Positions 55,281 to 64,000 of a stretch of 64,000 nt of DNA are shown in pieces; the first letter of the stretch is position 1; every line of letters starts with the position of its first letter. Made by a program: the position numbers and the translations under genes. Below the pieces are notes generated by a model. The model saw only the letters and a program-made list of their open reading frames with translations. It had not been told where the DNA came from and ran no database searches. Source of the DNA: Buddleja alternifolia. Taxonomy: Eukaryota; Streptophyta; Magnoliopsida; Lamiales; Scrophulariaceae. Location: positions 1,503,001-1,567,000 of the forward strand of contig CM033406.1 in NCBI GenBank assembly GCA_019426215.1, written 5' to 3'.

Positions 55281-56609
55281 ATGAGTGCTTATACCTTTCA
55301 ATGGCCATGTCAGGATATGGATTCATCAATCACCACACAAAGCCTAACGCAAATGGAATCTTATAAGCACACTTACCATCCCGGTTAGATAAATCATCCA
55401 AGCTCAACATGTCAAAATAACGTGATACATCCCGGTTGGATAAATCATCCAAGCTCAAAATGTCAAAATAACATGGTACATCCCAGTTGGATAAATCATC
55501 CAAGCTCCACATGGAGTTACAACAATGATGCAATGATATTATCACCAGGATTTGAACATGATAGGGATTCATCAATCGCCTCATCAAGCCCAATGCAAAT
55601 GGAAAATTATGAACACACCTGTCATCCCGGTTGGATCAATCACCCAAGCTCAACATGGAGTTACAACAATGATGCAATGATATTTTCATCGGTATTTGAC
55701 CATGTCGGTGGCCTTCCTTACCAACCACATGATAGTTTCCATAAACAGGAGCTAGAGACGACATCTAATCTTGAGGACTTGCTTAATAGATTTCATGCAA
55801 GTGTAGAAGCTAGCAGAAAGGAGGGAGAAGTTCGTTCAAAGGAGTCAGAAGCTAGTAGAAAGGAGTCAGAAACTAGTAAATCAAGCAGTCAACTTATGGA
55901 TGGAGAGAGCGCCTTGCACCATGGAGAGTAGCACCAAAGAGAGTGAGGCATCCCTCAATACAGAAGTTGAACAAGTTGTTGATTCGGTACCACAATGTCT
56001 ACAACCCATTGCTACACCAACACTACTTCCAGAATCTATGTATGGTGAAGCAGAGATAGCATCACTGAGCACCCTTAATTCTACACAGAGATTCCCAAAT
56101 CCACTCCATCACATGACCATGAAAGGAAGTTACCAATCTTCAAGAGCCCAACATCACCTACCACCATATCTCTCGAATTCTTACAAAATTGTATCAATAA
56201 CTAGAGAGATGGAGTGGTGGAGGTTGAAGCCAAGGTTTATAACTTTAGTGACCCGTTCGAGGCATACACTAAGAACCCAAGTGATTTTACGGTTGAGAAT
56301 GAGGAGATCCGAAGATATAAAAGTCACTGGGATATATCACCAATAAAGTTGTCAGAATCAAGGCTCGGGGAGTTAGGGCTAGCCACATACTTATTAAAAT
56401 CATCAATGGAAAACTCCCCATCTTTAAAATTCACTTTTAGTTATTTGCAATTTTATTACATTTTTATAAAAGTGAATCTGAGCTCGTATCTTAGTTTTTC
56501 AGGATTTGTGAATGTGATGGGACATGAGAAACCTTTACCCAATTGGAAAAAGCATAAAAAAAAAAGATGTCCCTACAAAGTTGACATTGCTCCTTATAAT
56601 CCATCGTGA
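55281..56609 (+). pseudogene. Repeat-bearing ORF of element H, unknown function
   Basis: Start ATGAGTGCT at 55281, about 90 bp after the primer site. The N-terminal half has a 17-residue unit HPGWINHPSS-x-QNN three times in tandem (51-bp repeats from about 55377) and a fourth diverged copy near 55627. A Ser/Glu/Lys-rich coiled stretch follows (about 55800-55920), then a region with VEVEAKVYNFSDPFEAY and a basic end MGHEKPLPNWKKHKKKRCPY. Breaks: a TAG for Trp at 55386 and frame changes between about 55915 and 56075 and a stop near 56200. No gag or pol motif; similar proteins are known to me only as hypothetical plant retroelement products. Confidence 0.65.
55377..55530. repeat. Three 51-bp tandem units in the ORF of element H
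   Basis: CCCGGTT(A/G)GATAAATCATCC recurs at a 51-bp period (55381, 55432, 55483). In frame, so the units code for 17 residues each. Confidence 0.88.
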
Positions 56610-58195
56610 GCGATGCAAAGAGTCGAGCTAATGACGTTAAACAAGCGCTGCTTGGGAGGCAACCCAAGTTTCTTTTATTACTTTCTTTCTTTTCTTTTGT
56701 GCCTTTGTTTTGTTTTCCTTCCCCTTGACTCGTTTTGATATGGTTTCCTTTGAGTTTTCTCTCATTCAGGTTTTGATCACGGTTTGATCCTAGGATATGT
56801 GCCCACCACCGTGCTCCCTCCGTTTCTCTCCATTTCAGGGTTTTATCGCTTATCCCTCTCACTTTGCATTTATTTCATGAACATTGAGGACAATGTTTAA
56901 TTTAAGTTTGGGGGTGGCGTACATTTCTGCTTTTGATTTGTTTATGCTTTTGTTATGATTTCTCCATTCATTTAGTTTCAATTTATGCACACATTAGTAA
57001 GTACAACATTGTTGAATTAGAATTAATGAATTGTTGCACCCTTGCATAAGAGCATAATGCGTTTGAATATCTCTACTCTGTCGAAGTCTTCTGTGGTCAA
57101 CATGTCATATTTTGTGTCTTGAAAGCCGTTTTTAGCCATGCTTATGATAATTTTTTAAGTGTGTATTAATGGTGTGAAGTCATAAAATGATTTAGGCCAT
57201 CTTTCATTGTCATTAGCCTTACATTTTGGTTTTCTCTATATTGCATAATCTCTAGACCGTAACTTGAACCGTAATGATAAGAATGGAGTGTGCTAAGCAC
57301 ACTAGAAACCACCATTCGCCTTTCTTTCATAAGCCGCGACAACGACCTTCTAGCCGAAAAGAAAAACAATGTCTTGCACCCAATCAAGAGAGTTTAGAAC
57401 TTCATATCATTTGACTTGAATATGGGTAGTCACCATGTTTTGGTTTGAATGTATATGAGTTGGATAGTGATGTTTTTGGTTATGATGGGAAATTTTGAGG
57501 TTTGAAGTATTATGTAAAAAAGAGGATGAAATGAAAACTTGAGCAATGAGCTAAATAGTCGAGAGAGAGATATTTATGAAAAAGAAAAAAAAATGTGCTC
57601 TCGACTAGGCTTGAATCTTGGCACTCAATTGGAGCATTTGGCTTGGAAATCTGTGTACAACCTGATATGAAAAGAAATAAGTTTGGGGGTTGTAAGTTGA
57701 AAGGCAAAAGAGAGTGAAAAGTAAAAAGTAATAAGTGATAAGTTGTGAAAGTTTATATGCTTTATATGCGAATTTAGCTCAATGATTTTGAGTTATAAGC
57801 TCTCTTGACTTAGTTACTTTATCCATATCTTCTGGTCCTAGCCATCACCTAACCTTACATTACAAGTCGGAAAAACCTTTTGATTGTGACTTTTGCACTT
57901 TATACACACCGATGGGTTAACGAATGTTGAATTGCTTCAATGTCTTTACCTTCCAATTGATTTGCATAATCATGTCTAAAGTGTGCTCTTGACATGAATA
58001 TGGGCGTGGGAGTTCATGATTTAGGGATGGAAACTAAGATTTTGTGTGGTTTTCAAATTGTTGAATGTTCAAAGCATCGTGTAGTTTTTCATAATCGTTT
58101 TTGAAGGTATAATGCTTATGTGTATGAATTGGCAAATGAACATTTCAATCTTCATGTGTGTGCTTGATTGCATTTGATCGAGGATGATCAAAGCT
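56610..58195 (+). other. 3' untranslated region of element H
   Basis: About 1.6 kb without a gene. The inverted repeats AAGCGCTGCTT (56643-56653) and CTTGGG-AGGCAA-CCCAAG (56651-56668) lie just after the ORF, a motif I associate with plant Athila-type elements. Polypurine-like AAGTTTGGGGGT occurs at 56904 and 57679 and the real one at 58196. Confidence 0.7.
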
Positions 58196-58210
58196 AAGTT
58201 TGGGGGTAGT
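58196..58210 (+). other. Polypurine tract of element H
   Basis: AAGTTTGGGGGTAGT directly before the right LTR. Confidence 0.85.
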
Positions 58211-59741
58211 TGATATATGTTAGTTTTACACTATTTTTCCCCCGTTTATCGACTCGGTTTTGATTGTTTCCTTGATAATTTGATCACATATGATGCTTTG
58301 ACCCTTGTTTTCTCGTATTTTCTAGAATAACATAATATTTGGAGGAAAAGAACAAGGATTGAAGGTAAATCATGCATAAAGATACAACACAAGGAAAAAT
58401 GATGTCTGTGCAGTGCTAGAGTTTATGGAATCAATTTCTCTACCCATGTCCAAATTACACACTTGGTATACCAATGGAAAGATAAGAGGCAAAGGTACAT
58501 TTATTATGTTGAAGACAAAGATCAGATATGTAGGGAAGGAGGTGAAAACGTCATCGCAAGAGACGTCTTACGATGGAGTTTTCTCATTCAGTGACTTGTG
58601 AGACAATTTGGTCATATTTAACGTTCTAATTAGGCCTTGATGTTTTCTTCAGAGTTGTATATCTTTGTTTTAGGATTCTACAGCAATTTGAATCAGCGTG
58701 TTCGACATTGGTAGAGAAAGTTATGCAAATTTTATCAAACCTGGTCAGAGGCAGAAAATGAATGCCGCTGCGTTCGAGGTGGCGGGTTGGTCTTTAAATA
58801 CCCCTTTTGGTCATTTTTTACCTTAACTCACCTTGGATATCAGCAGCCACACGAAAATAGAGAGAGGGAGAGCTTAGAAGAGAAGATTGAAGGTCAAAAC
58901 ATGGAGAATTCAACAAGGAATCCACATCTCTACAAGAATTAGGGAGTTTTTACATATTTGTTTCTTGAATTTGTTCAAATCTCTTATGACTTGTATGATT
59001 TATATCTGCACTTTTGACATGAATATGAGCTAAACTTGTTTGATTGAGGCCATGGATAGGCCATTTATGTTATTTTGATTGTTGATTTATTGGTGTTTAT
59101 TGGATTAATTTTGGTTTTAGCTATGTATTCAATATTTGATCTCAATGCTACATTTGCTTGGTCACCAAGTGTTTGATAATATGCCTAGGTTAGAGATCGA
59201 GAGATAATAACCTAGGGAAGATATAAAAATTGAATACCCTATAGTTAAACCGACTAGAGATAGACTCGGTTTCTTTAGGTGACTTTCCATTTACGTGGGG
59301 AATTCCTAGATCTTAAATGCATTTTCGTTAATCGGGTTTTCATATAGAGATATATAGGAAATCGTTGACGAGGGTGGGGTTGCTATGCCAAGAGATTGCG
59401 TAGTACGTATGTTAGGGAATTTCGTCTTAGCTAAGTCAATCTAATACTCCAATAGAACCTAAATCACAATCGAAATGCATAATTGGTTGAACCATGTGCC
59501 TTGATCACTTCTCTGTATTGTTTCCTCCCTTTATTTGGTGTGACGTTGCCTTAGTTTATTTTCTAGTTTTTATTAATTAGTTAATCAACCTTTCTATCGA
59601 CCGATTTAACTTAGAATTGAGTAATATAGTAGTCTTGGTACTTAGATTATATTTGTCCCTGCGGATACGATAATTCCGTACTTAGAAATCCACTTTACTA
59701 GTTACGCGACCTAGTTCTCTTGCTAGGATTTTGTCGTGTCA
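58211..59741 (+). repeat. 3' LTR of element H
   Basis: 1531 bp, closely similar to 53604-55164 except for single bases and the loss of about 29 bp in the palindromic region (about 58760). Followed by CCATT. Confidence 0.92.
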
Positions 59742-59746
59742 CCATT

Positions 59747-60090
59747 TTTAGACCCGGATCCAAGACCCGGTTTAGCGGCTCGTGTGTAAAAGCACACAAC
59801 CCAACAGGCCGTGTAGCCGTGTGGCCAGACCACACGGCCTGGGCGCCATGCGCGCTGTGTGCACGACGCTGCGCGTGCAGTATTCGGGACTTTAGAGCTC
59901 CGTTTTTCCTCCTTTCTTAATTTTTTTCATATCATAAAATTACTCAGATTTATATTAAACATAAAAATCAAAATTTAAGCCAAAAATCATTAAAAAATGC
60001 AGATTTAAGAACACATAATTGCGTGCTTCAAAAACACATAATATGCATATCAAAAATCACATAAGCATGATCAAATATACAAATCAGAGA
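59747..60090 (-). other. Leader of element G, second part with GC island
   Basis: Continues the G leader after element H: a GC-rich island (59748-59900), then AT-rich sequence to the primer site. The open frame at 59720-59920 starts in element H and crosses the junction, so it is not a gene. Confidence 0.7.
59816..59838 (-). other. Conserved-position hairpin in element G leader
   Basis: A perfect 9-bp stem GCCGTGTGG / CCACACGGC with a CCAGA loop, about 253 bp from the primer site. Compared with the stem in C, positions 7 and 9 differ on both arms and pairing is kept. Confidence 0.6.
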
Positions 60091-60105
60091 TTAGCTCTGA
60101 TACCA
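60091..60105 (-). other. Primer-binding site of element G
   Basis: The minus strand reads TGGTATCAGAGCTAA next to the 5' LTR. Confidence 0.88.
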
Positions 60106-60106
60106 C

Positions 60107-61900
60107 TGTTGGGTTTCGCGAGAAAACAAATAAACCCAGCGGAAGTTTTAAAATTAAACCCAAAGCGAATTCTTTGATTGCGTAGATAAATCAATTAATT
60201 GCATAAAGGAATAACGACTTACCCGTTGAAGCGAAGTGGTAGGAAAATCCAATTCCTCCTCTGAGTTTCGAATTGTTGAAGTATTGAATCCTTCAATCCT
60301 CATGTGATCTACTTTTATTGAATTCCTTGAGTTTTTCTTGAAGTTTGGTCCGAACTACGAATATACGTTGTCTCTAAATTATCGCGCGCGGATTGATTGA
60401 CGAAAAATTCCCACATTTTTCCTTGGAGGATGACGGCTAGTGTATCTAAGAGAGAGGAAAGAGTTTTTTTTTTCTAGGAGAGTTATGATTTCATATGTCT
60501 TGTTTAAGTCAAGGAGTCCTTTTATAATCATTTGACTTATTGACCAAGACAAACAAAAAGAGACCTCGTTGAGCATCCAAGTGGACGCTCAACTTACACT
60601 TGTAGGTGTCCAAATGGACGCCCAACTTCACTGGTAGGCGTCCAAATGGACACCCCATCTAGGCCCTGAATTTCTCTTTGTTTTAATTAATTATCCATTT
60701 AATTAATAATTTATTATATCTAATAAATTAATTAATTAAATAACCAAATTAATTAGATAAATTAATTCATTAATTTATTTCCATAAGAAATTGATTAATA
60801 ATTAATCTTATCTTTATAATTAATTATTTCATCCAATGAGTAATTAATTAATTATTTAATTTATTCATTAAATTAAATCATCTACAATAAAATAGAAAAC
60901 CCTTTTTTATTTTTCTTTATCAATCCTCTAGCACGACTCTTTAGGTTCGTTTCGTTTGGCAATGAGAGGAATCCAAAGGAAGTGGGTAACACCTAGCCAG
61001 TCACGTGGCCCACTTCGTAGCCCAAATGAAATACGAATGATTGGATCATTCCACAACCTTCCAATCATATATACTGCATAAGTATAAACCCTTTCTTCAC
61101 GTGCCTCAGTCAAGTGAGAGTCATGGTTATGTCAAACTCACTGAACTTGAGCATATGTATTAATTATAATAATACGAGATCATTGAGATCGATTTAGTGC
61201 CTCGCACAATCGTCTCTTTTGCTTTGGCCAAAGACTTTGATCTCTATTTATCTATAATCACATAGGGTACTTTCTCATTCACTTATGAGAGAACAAGTCC
61301 CATATTAGATATTAGTTAAGACTACCATTTGCCCATCAAGCCGCATTTCGAGGTCAACCCCACCAACTGGTGAATTGGATCTAACTACTCTAGTGAAAGA
61401 CTTGACGTCACAAGTGCATTTTCAGCCTAATACTTCAGGTCAAAGGTTCACTTATACCTATTACACATAATCAGTTCTGTCATTGACAGTCACAGAGTGA
61501 AAACCCATGTGACAGAACCGATGCGAGTTGTGTTCGAGCATATCAGTTCCACTGATGTGCCTACAGTCTTAAGCTCCCACCATCACATAGTGTTCGACTG
61601 ACACTCCCATGTCAGAGCTAAGATTGTACAAGTGTTCTAAGTCTTCATTTGTCCATTAAAGACTTCATATTACTTGCGAACACGTTTAAGTTATCAAGAT
61701 CGATCTCTCTAGTGTCAATCTTCCTATCCCATAGGAAGTAGAGAGATTGCACTGAAAACATGGACAAAACGTTTTAAACTATTTATAGATGCAGATAAGA
61801 TTTAAGTGAAAACTAAATAATGCCTTTTATTTTAAATAATAAATAAGTTTATTACAAGAAAGATGCCCTATCATTCTATCATCTATGGCATCTGATATCT
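60107..61900 (-). repeat. 5' LTR of element G (altered end)
   Basis: Starts TGTTGGGTTTCGCG; aligns with 39615-41363 up to GGCATCTGA (61895), where the expected GGGCACAATCCTAACA is replaced by TATCT before the target duplication TGATG. This terminus could not be used by integrase as it stands. Confidence 0.85.
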
Positions 61901-61905
61901 TGATG

Positions 61906-62384
61906 GTTTAAAATGTATGTAATTATAAATCTATTTTGTAATTGTTCATCTTTACAGTTAGAGCGCCGAGTATATTATTAGCAAGGGAAGGGTCTGATTT
62001 GATTGTAAAGAATGAGAGAAGTGTAAAAGTTTGGTATAATTTTTGAGAGCTTTGCGGTGGGCCCATGGTCGTAAATTTCAGTCGAAATCTAAAAAATTTG
62101 ATTGAAATTTCGAGTTTTCTAGGGTACTGAAGCGAAACCTCACTTTCGATCATATTTTGCAAAATATCCGTTGAATTTCAACCAAAGCCCAAAATTTCCT
62201 GAGACTTCAATCGAAACCCAAAATTTCCCAAAATTTAAAAATAAGATTAAATTATTTTGCAGAATATCCCTCGAGTTTTCGACCAAAACTAAAAAATTCT
62301 CGAAATTTTCATTGAAACCTCAAATTTATCAAAATTTAAAGATAATAATAAATTTTTTATACATTTATTTTATAATTAATGGCT
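61906..62384. other. AT-rich sequence with two ~104-bp tandem units
   Basis: Continues the sequence left of element G. From 62157 a unit starting TGC(A/A)(A/G)AATATCC recurs at 62261 with several mismatches; both contain AAAATTT blocks. No gene is seen. Confidence 0.55.
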
Positions 62385-62563
62385 TCATTCATAAAATTGC
62401 GTAAATGCAGAAGTACAAAAAAGGGGAATGATTCCCAAATTACAAAATAGCTCCTTGGGCAAGTGTTTAAGTTCGATAGGCTTCGAGAAATCGTTAACAA
62501 AGCCCCATTGACACAAGTTATGGGCAGCAACATTATTATCTCTACCAATAGTTAAATGTTTAA
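62385..62563 (-). pseudogene. Possible RNase H C-terminal remnant (LINE-like)
   Basis: One minus-strand frame stays open for about 59 codons and contains TIGRDNNVAAHNLCQWG, similar to the last conserved helix of plant LINE RNase H (R-x-x-N-x-x-A-H). It ends at a TGA at 62385. The remaining domain is absent. Short and weak; chance is possible. Confidence 0.35.
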
Positions 62564-62622
62564 CTATTTATACATCTACCAATTAAATACATATTTTACT
62601 CATACTAATTAACAACGATCAT

Positions 62623-63065
62623 TGATGATGGTAAAATTCATCAGTCGGAAATTATCACGTAAATTACCATGTGGGGTGGAGAATCCGACCCAACTCACGA
62701 TAAACTAGGTTATGCGAGCTGCCTACGTACCCGATGAAATGGGATCAAGTCAGTTCATAATTTTTTGGTGAAATTACTCTCAGACGTAGCCAGTGGATCT
62801 TTTTGAGAGAGTAGATAATGAATGTCATCAGCCTCTTTGGCGGTATATATAGGACTGATGGTGAACTATGGGCGGGGGCTTGACCATTGGCCCATTTGCC
62901 TCTTTATTAAACCCATTACCTGACCATTTTATATTAAATAGCCTAAAGAACATAGTGGACCATATTCACAATGGGCCGCCAGCCCTATGGGCTTGACTGT
63001 CATATTAACCGCGGACTTGATCCATGGGTTACCATAGTGCCCCTAGACATTTATGGTGCACATCA
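62623..63065 (-). repeat. 3' LTR of element J
   Basis: 443 bp, TGATGATGG to TGCACATCA on the plus strand. TATA box on the minus strand at 62844-62851. Confidence 0.82.
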
Positions 63066-63670
63066 TAATTCCCTCCACTCCAGGGTGTACCGTATAAGAT
63101 ACCCAAGAGTAGAAATATGTATGGGTGTATGGAAAACTTTGTCACCTTGGGGGGTCTAACGAGTCACCCTTTTGAAGGGGGATATCTTACGTGTTATCTC
63201 GAGGCAATGTAGATGTCGACTTAAGGTAACACCCGTAACTATCTTGAGGTCTGAAGCCTTAGGGTTGAGCGCCTCGAGGTCGGATACCTTGCAATGCTAT
63301 AGTGTGTGAGGTATTTCAATTTGGGTATGCGTTTCATGTCTTAGGGGGGAGCTCTTAAGTTATGAACCTCTACCCCACTTGCATAATAACCTCAGAGGGG
63401 TTATTAAGTTAGCCGACGAGTCACTATAGAAGAATTTTTTAGTTGGTGAGATGTGCTTTGAGTATCCCCTCTTTATAAAGCATGCATGCCTGGCTTAAGG
63501 GGAGGTTGCGCCTCGCCCATAGGAAGCTTGTCGTCTCGGATGAGACTTAGAATTTTGAGTCCTCTATCCGAGGTTTCAACATCCCAGAGGGGACCTATAA
63601 TTTTTTACCTCAATCCGCGAATTTGCACTCCGGAGGGGACTTGGAATCTATCAAACGGGCCTTTGCCCTA

Positions 63671-63782
63671 AGGTGAGGGGATAAGGGCTTTGGCGTCAAG
63701 GTATGGGGGCAAGGTCTCTTGCCTCGAGGTGAGGGGGCAAGATCCTTGGCCTCTAGGTGTGGTGATTAGGTCCCTCATTGCA
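63671..63782. repeat. Four 28-bp tandem units in element J
   Basis: AGGTGAGGGG-type starts stand at 63671, 63699, 63727 and 63755, exactly 28 bp apart, with diverged ends. Confidence 0.82.
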
Positions 63783-64000
63783 ATGGTAAATCTATTTTCT
63801 ATGATCTTTTATGCTCGTTGGATATTTTCTTATGTAACACACATGAACTAGGTAGGACCCCATGTCAAACAAAAATTTGTTAACTCACTAGTTAGGACAT
63901 TCTCCATCGTCGAAAGGGATTTCGGTAGTGAGCAGAAGTGTCACCCGTACGTGATAAGAGGGTCACCTCACATCTGGGTACCGCGGTGGCCTCCTAAGGA

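Larger units (their letters stand above)
53604..59741 (+). mobile_element. Element H: Athila-like LTR retrotransposon derivative with one ORF
   Basis: 6138 bp, LTRs at 53604-55164 and 58211-59741 with TGATATATG...CGTGTCA ends, target duplication CCATT (53599-53603, 59742-59746), primer site TGGCGCCGTTGCCGGGGA (tRNA-Asp type, used by Athila/Tat-like gypsy elements) and polypurine tract AAGTTTGGGGGTAGT. The interior has one repeat-bearing ORF and no gag-pol domains I can recognise, so it is non-autonomous. It inserted in the leader of element G. Confidence 0.9.
39615..61900 (-). mobile_element. Element G: Ty1/copia retrotransposon, interrupted by elements H and I
   Basis: Minus-strand element with LTRs at 39615-41363 and 60107-61900 and target duplication TGATG (39610-39614, 61901-61905). 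It has RNase H, RT, protease/zinc knuckle, gag, a long leader and a primer site, but the integrase is deleted. Element I sits between zinc knuckle and gag, element H in the leader. Without nested insertions it is about 8.4 kb. The right LTR lacks the normal ...CCTAACA terminus. Confidence 0.87.
62623..64000 (-). mobile_element. Element J: 3' end of a minus-strand gypsy-type element related to I
   Basis: The LTR at 62623-63065 is, on the minus strand, similar to LTRs of element I (TGATGTGCACC start, TCTAGGGGCACTATGGTAA, CCGCGGTTAA). It is followed by a polypurine-like GGAGTGGAGGGAATTA (minus). 63066-64000 is the 3' interior, GC-richer, non-coding and repeat-bearing like that of I. The rest lies beyond the window. 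Confidence 0.8.

Noticed and set aside
55377..55530. Short regular repeats considered as a CRISPR-like array
   Set aside because: Direct tandem 51-bp coding units without spacers, in a plant retroelement.
59720..59920. 66-codon open frame near the end of element H
   Set aside because: It crosses the junction between the LTR of H and the leader of G, so it is a chance fusion.

Overview
The window is plant nuclear DNA, most likely from a eudicot. It is AT-rich and packed with nested LTR retrotransposons of the Ty1/copia and Ty3/gypsy types, plus Mutator-like MITEs. I found no intact host gene. The only possible host or LINE coding sequence is a fragment with an RNase H-like end, split into three pieces by two later insertions. 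Most in-frame stops I checked fit C-to-T change (CAA/CAG/CGA to stop, or TGG to stop through the other strand), as expected of old methylated transposons.

Layout, left to right. 1-4899: degraded minus-strand copia element A, cut by the window edge, holding two related MITEs with 9-bp target duplications. 4946-18863: element B, a 13.9-kb plus-strand Sirevirus-type copia element with GTGTG target duplications, a full gag-pol, three polypurine-like tracts and a large third gene (ORF3, 12886-17180). 19008-24044: element C, a minus-strand copia derivative without its coding region (target duplication CTTTT). Pieces of one older sequence lie at 4900-4945, 18869-19007 and 24045-24665. 25153-25911 plus 37924-39414: a plus-strand LTR E split by element D (25912-37923, minus-strand copia), which is itself split by element F (30048-33197, a GC-rich non-autonomous LTR element). 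39615-61900: element G, another minus-strand copia element, split by element I (43371-51084, gypsy-type with gag and protease but no reverse transcriptase) and element H (53604-59741, an Athila-like element with one repeat-bearing ORF and no pol). 61906-62622: AT-rich sequence with tandem repeats and a small RNase H-like remnant. 62623-64000: the 3' end of minus-strand element J, related to I.

How parts work together: elements A, C, D and G are related copia subfamilies. They share a long AT-rich leader between primer-binding site and gag, and each leader carries perfect GC-rich hairpins. In C, D and G the hairpin lies about 235-255 bp from the primer site and its pairing is kept although its sequence differs, which suggests an RNA packaging or dimerisation signal.

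The most interesting content is ORF3 of element B. It appears to have its own plant-type promoter (G-box, TATA box, pyrimidine-rich leader, good start context) and two short introns of 81 and 80 bp. Removing them joins the reading frames exactly. Its reading frame shows a basic nuclear-localisation-like region and no obvious signal peptide or membrane segment, so calling it an envelope gene is doubtful.
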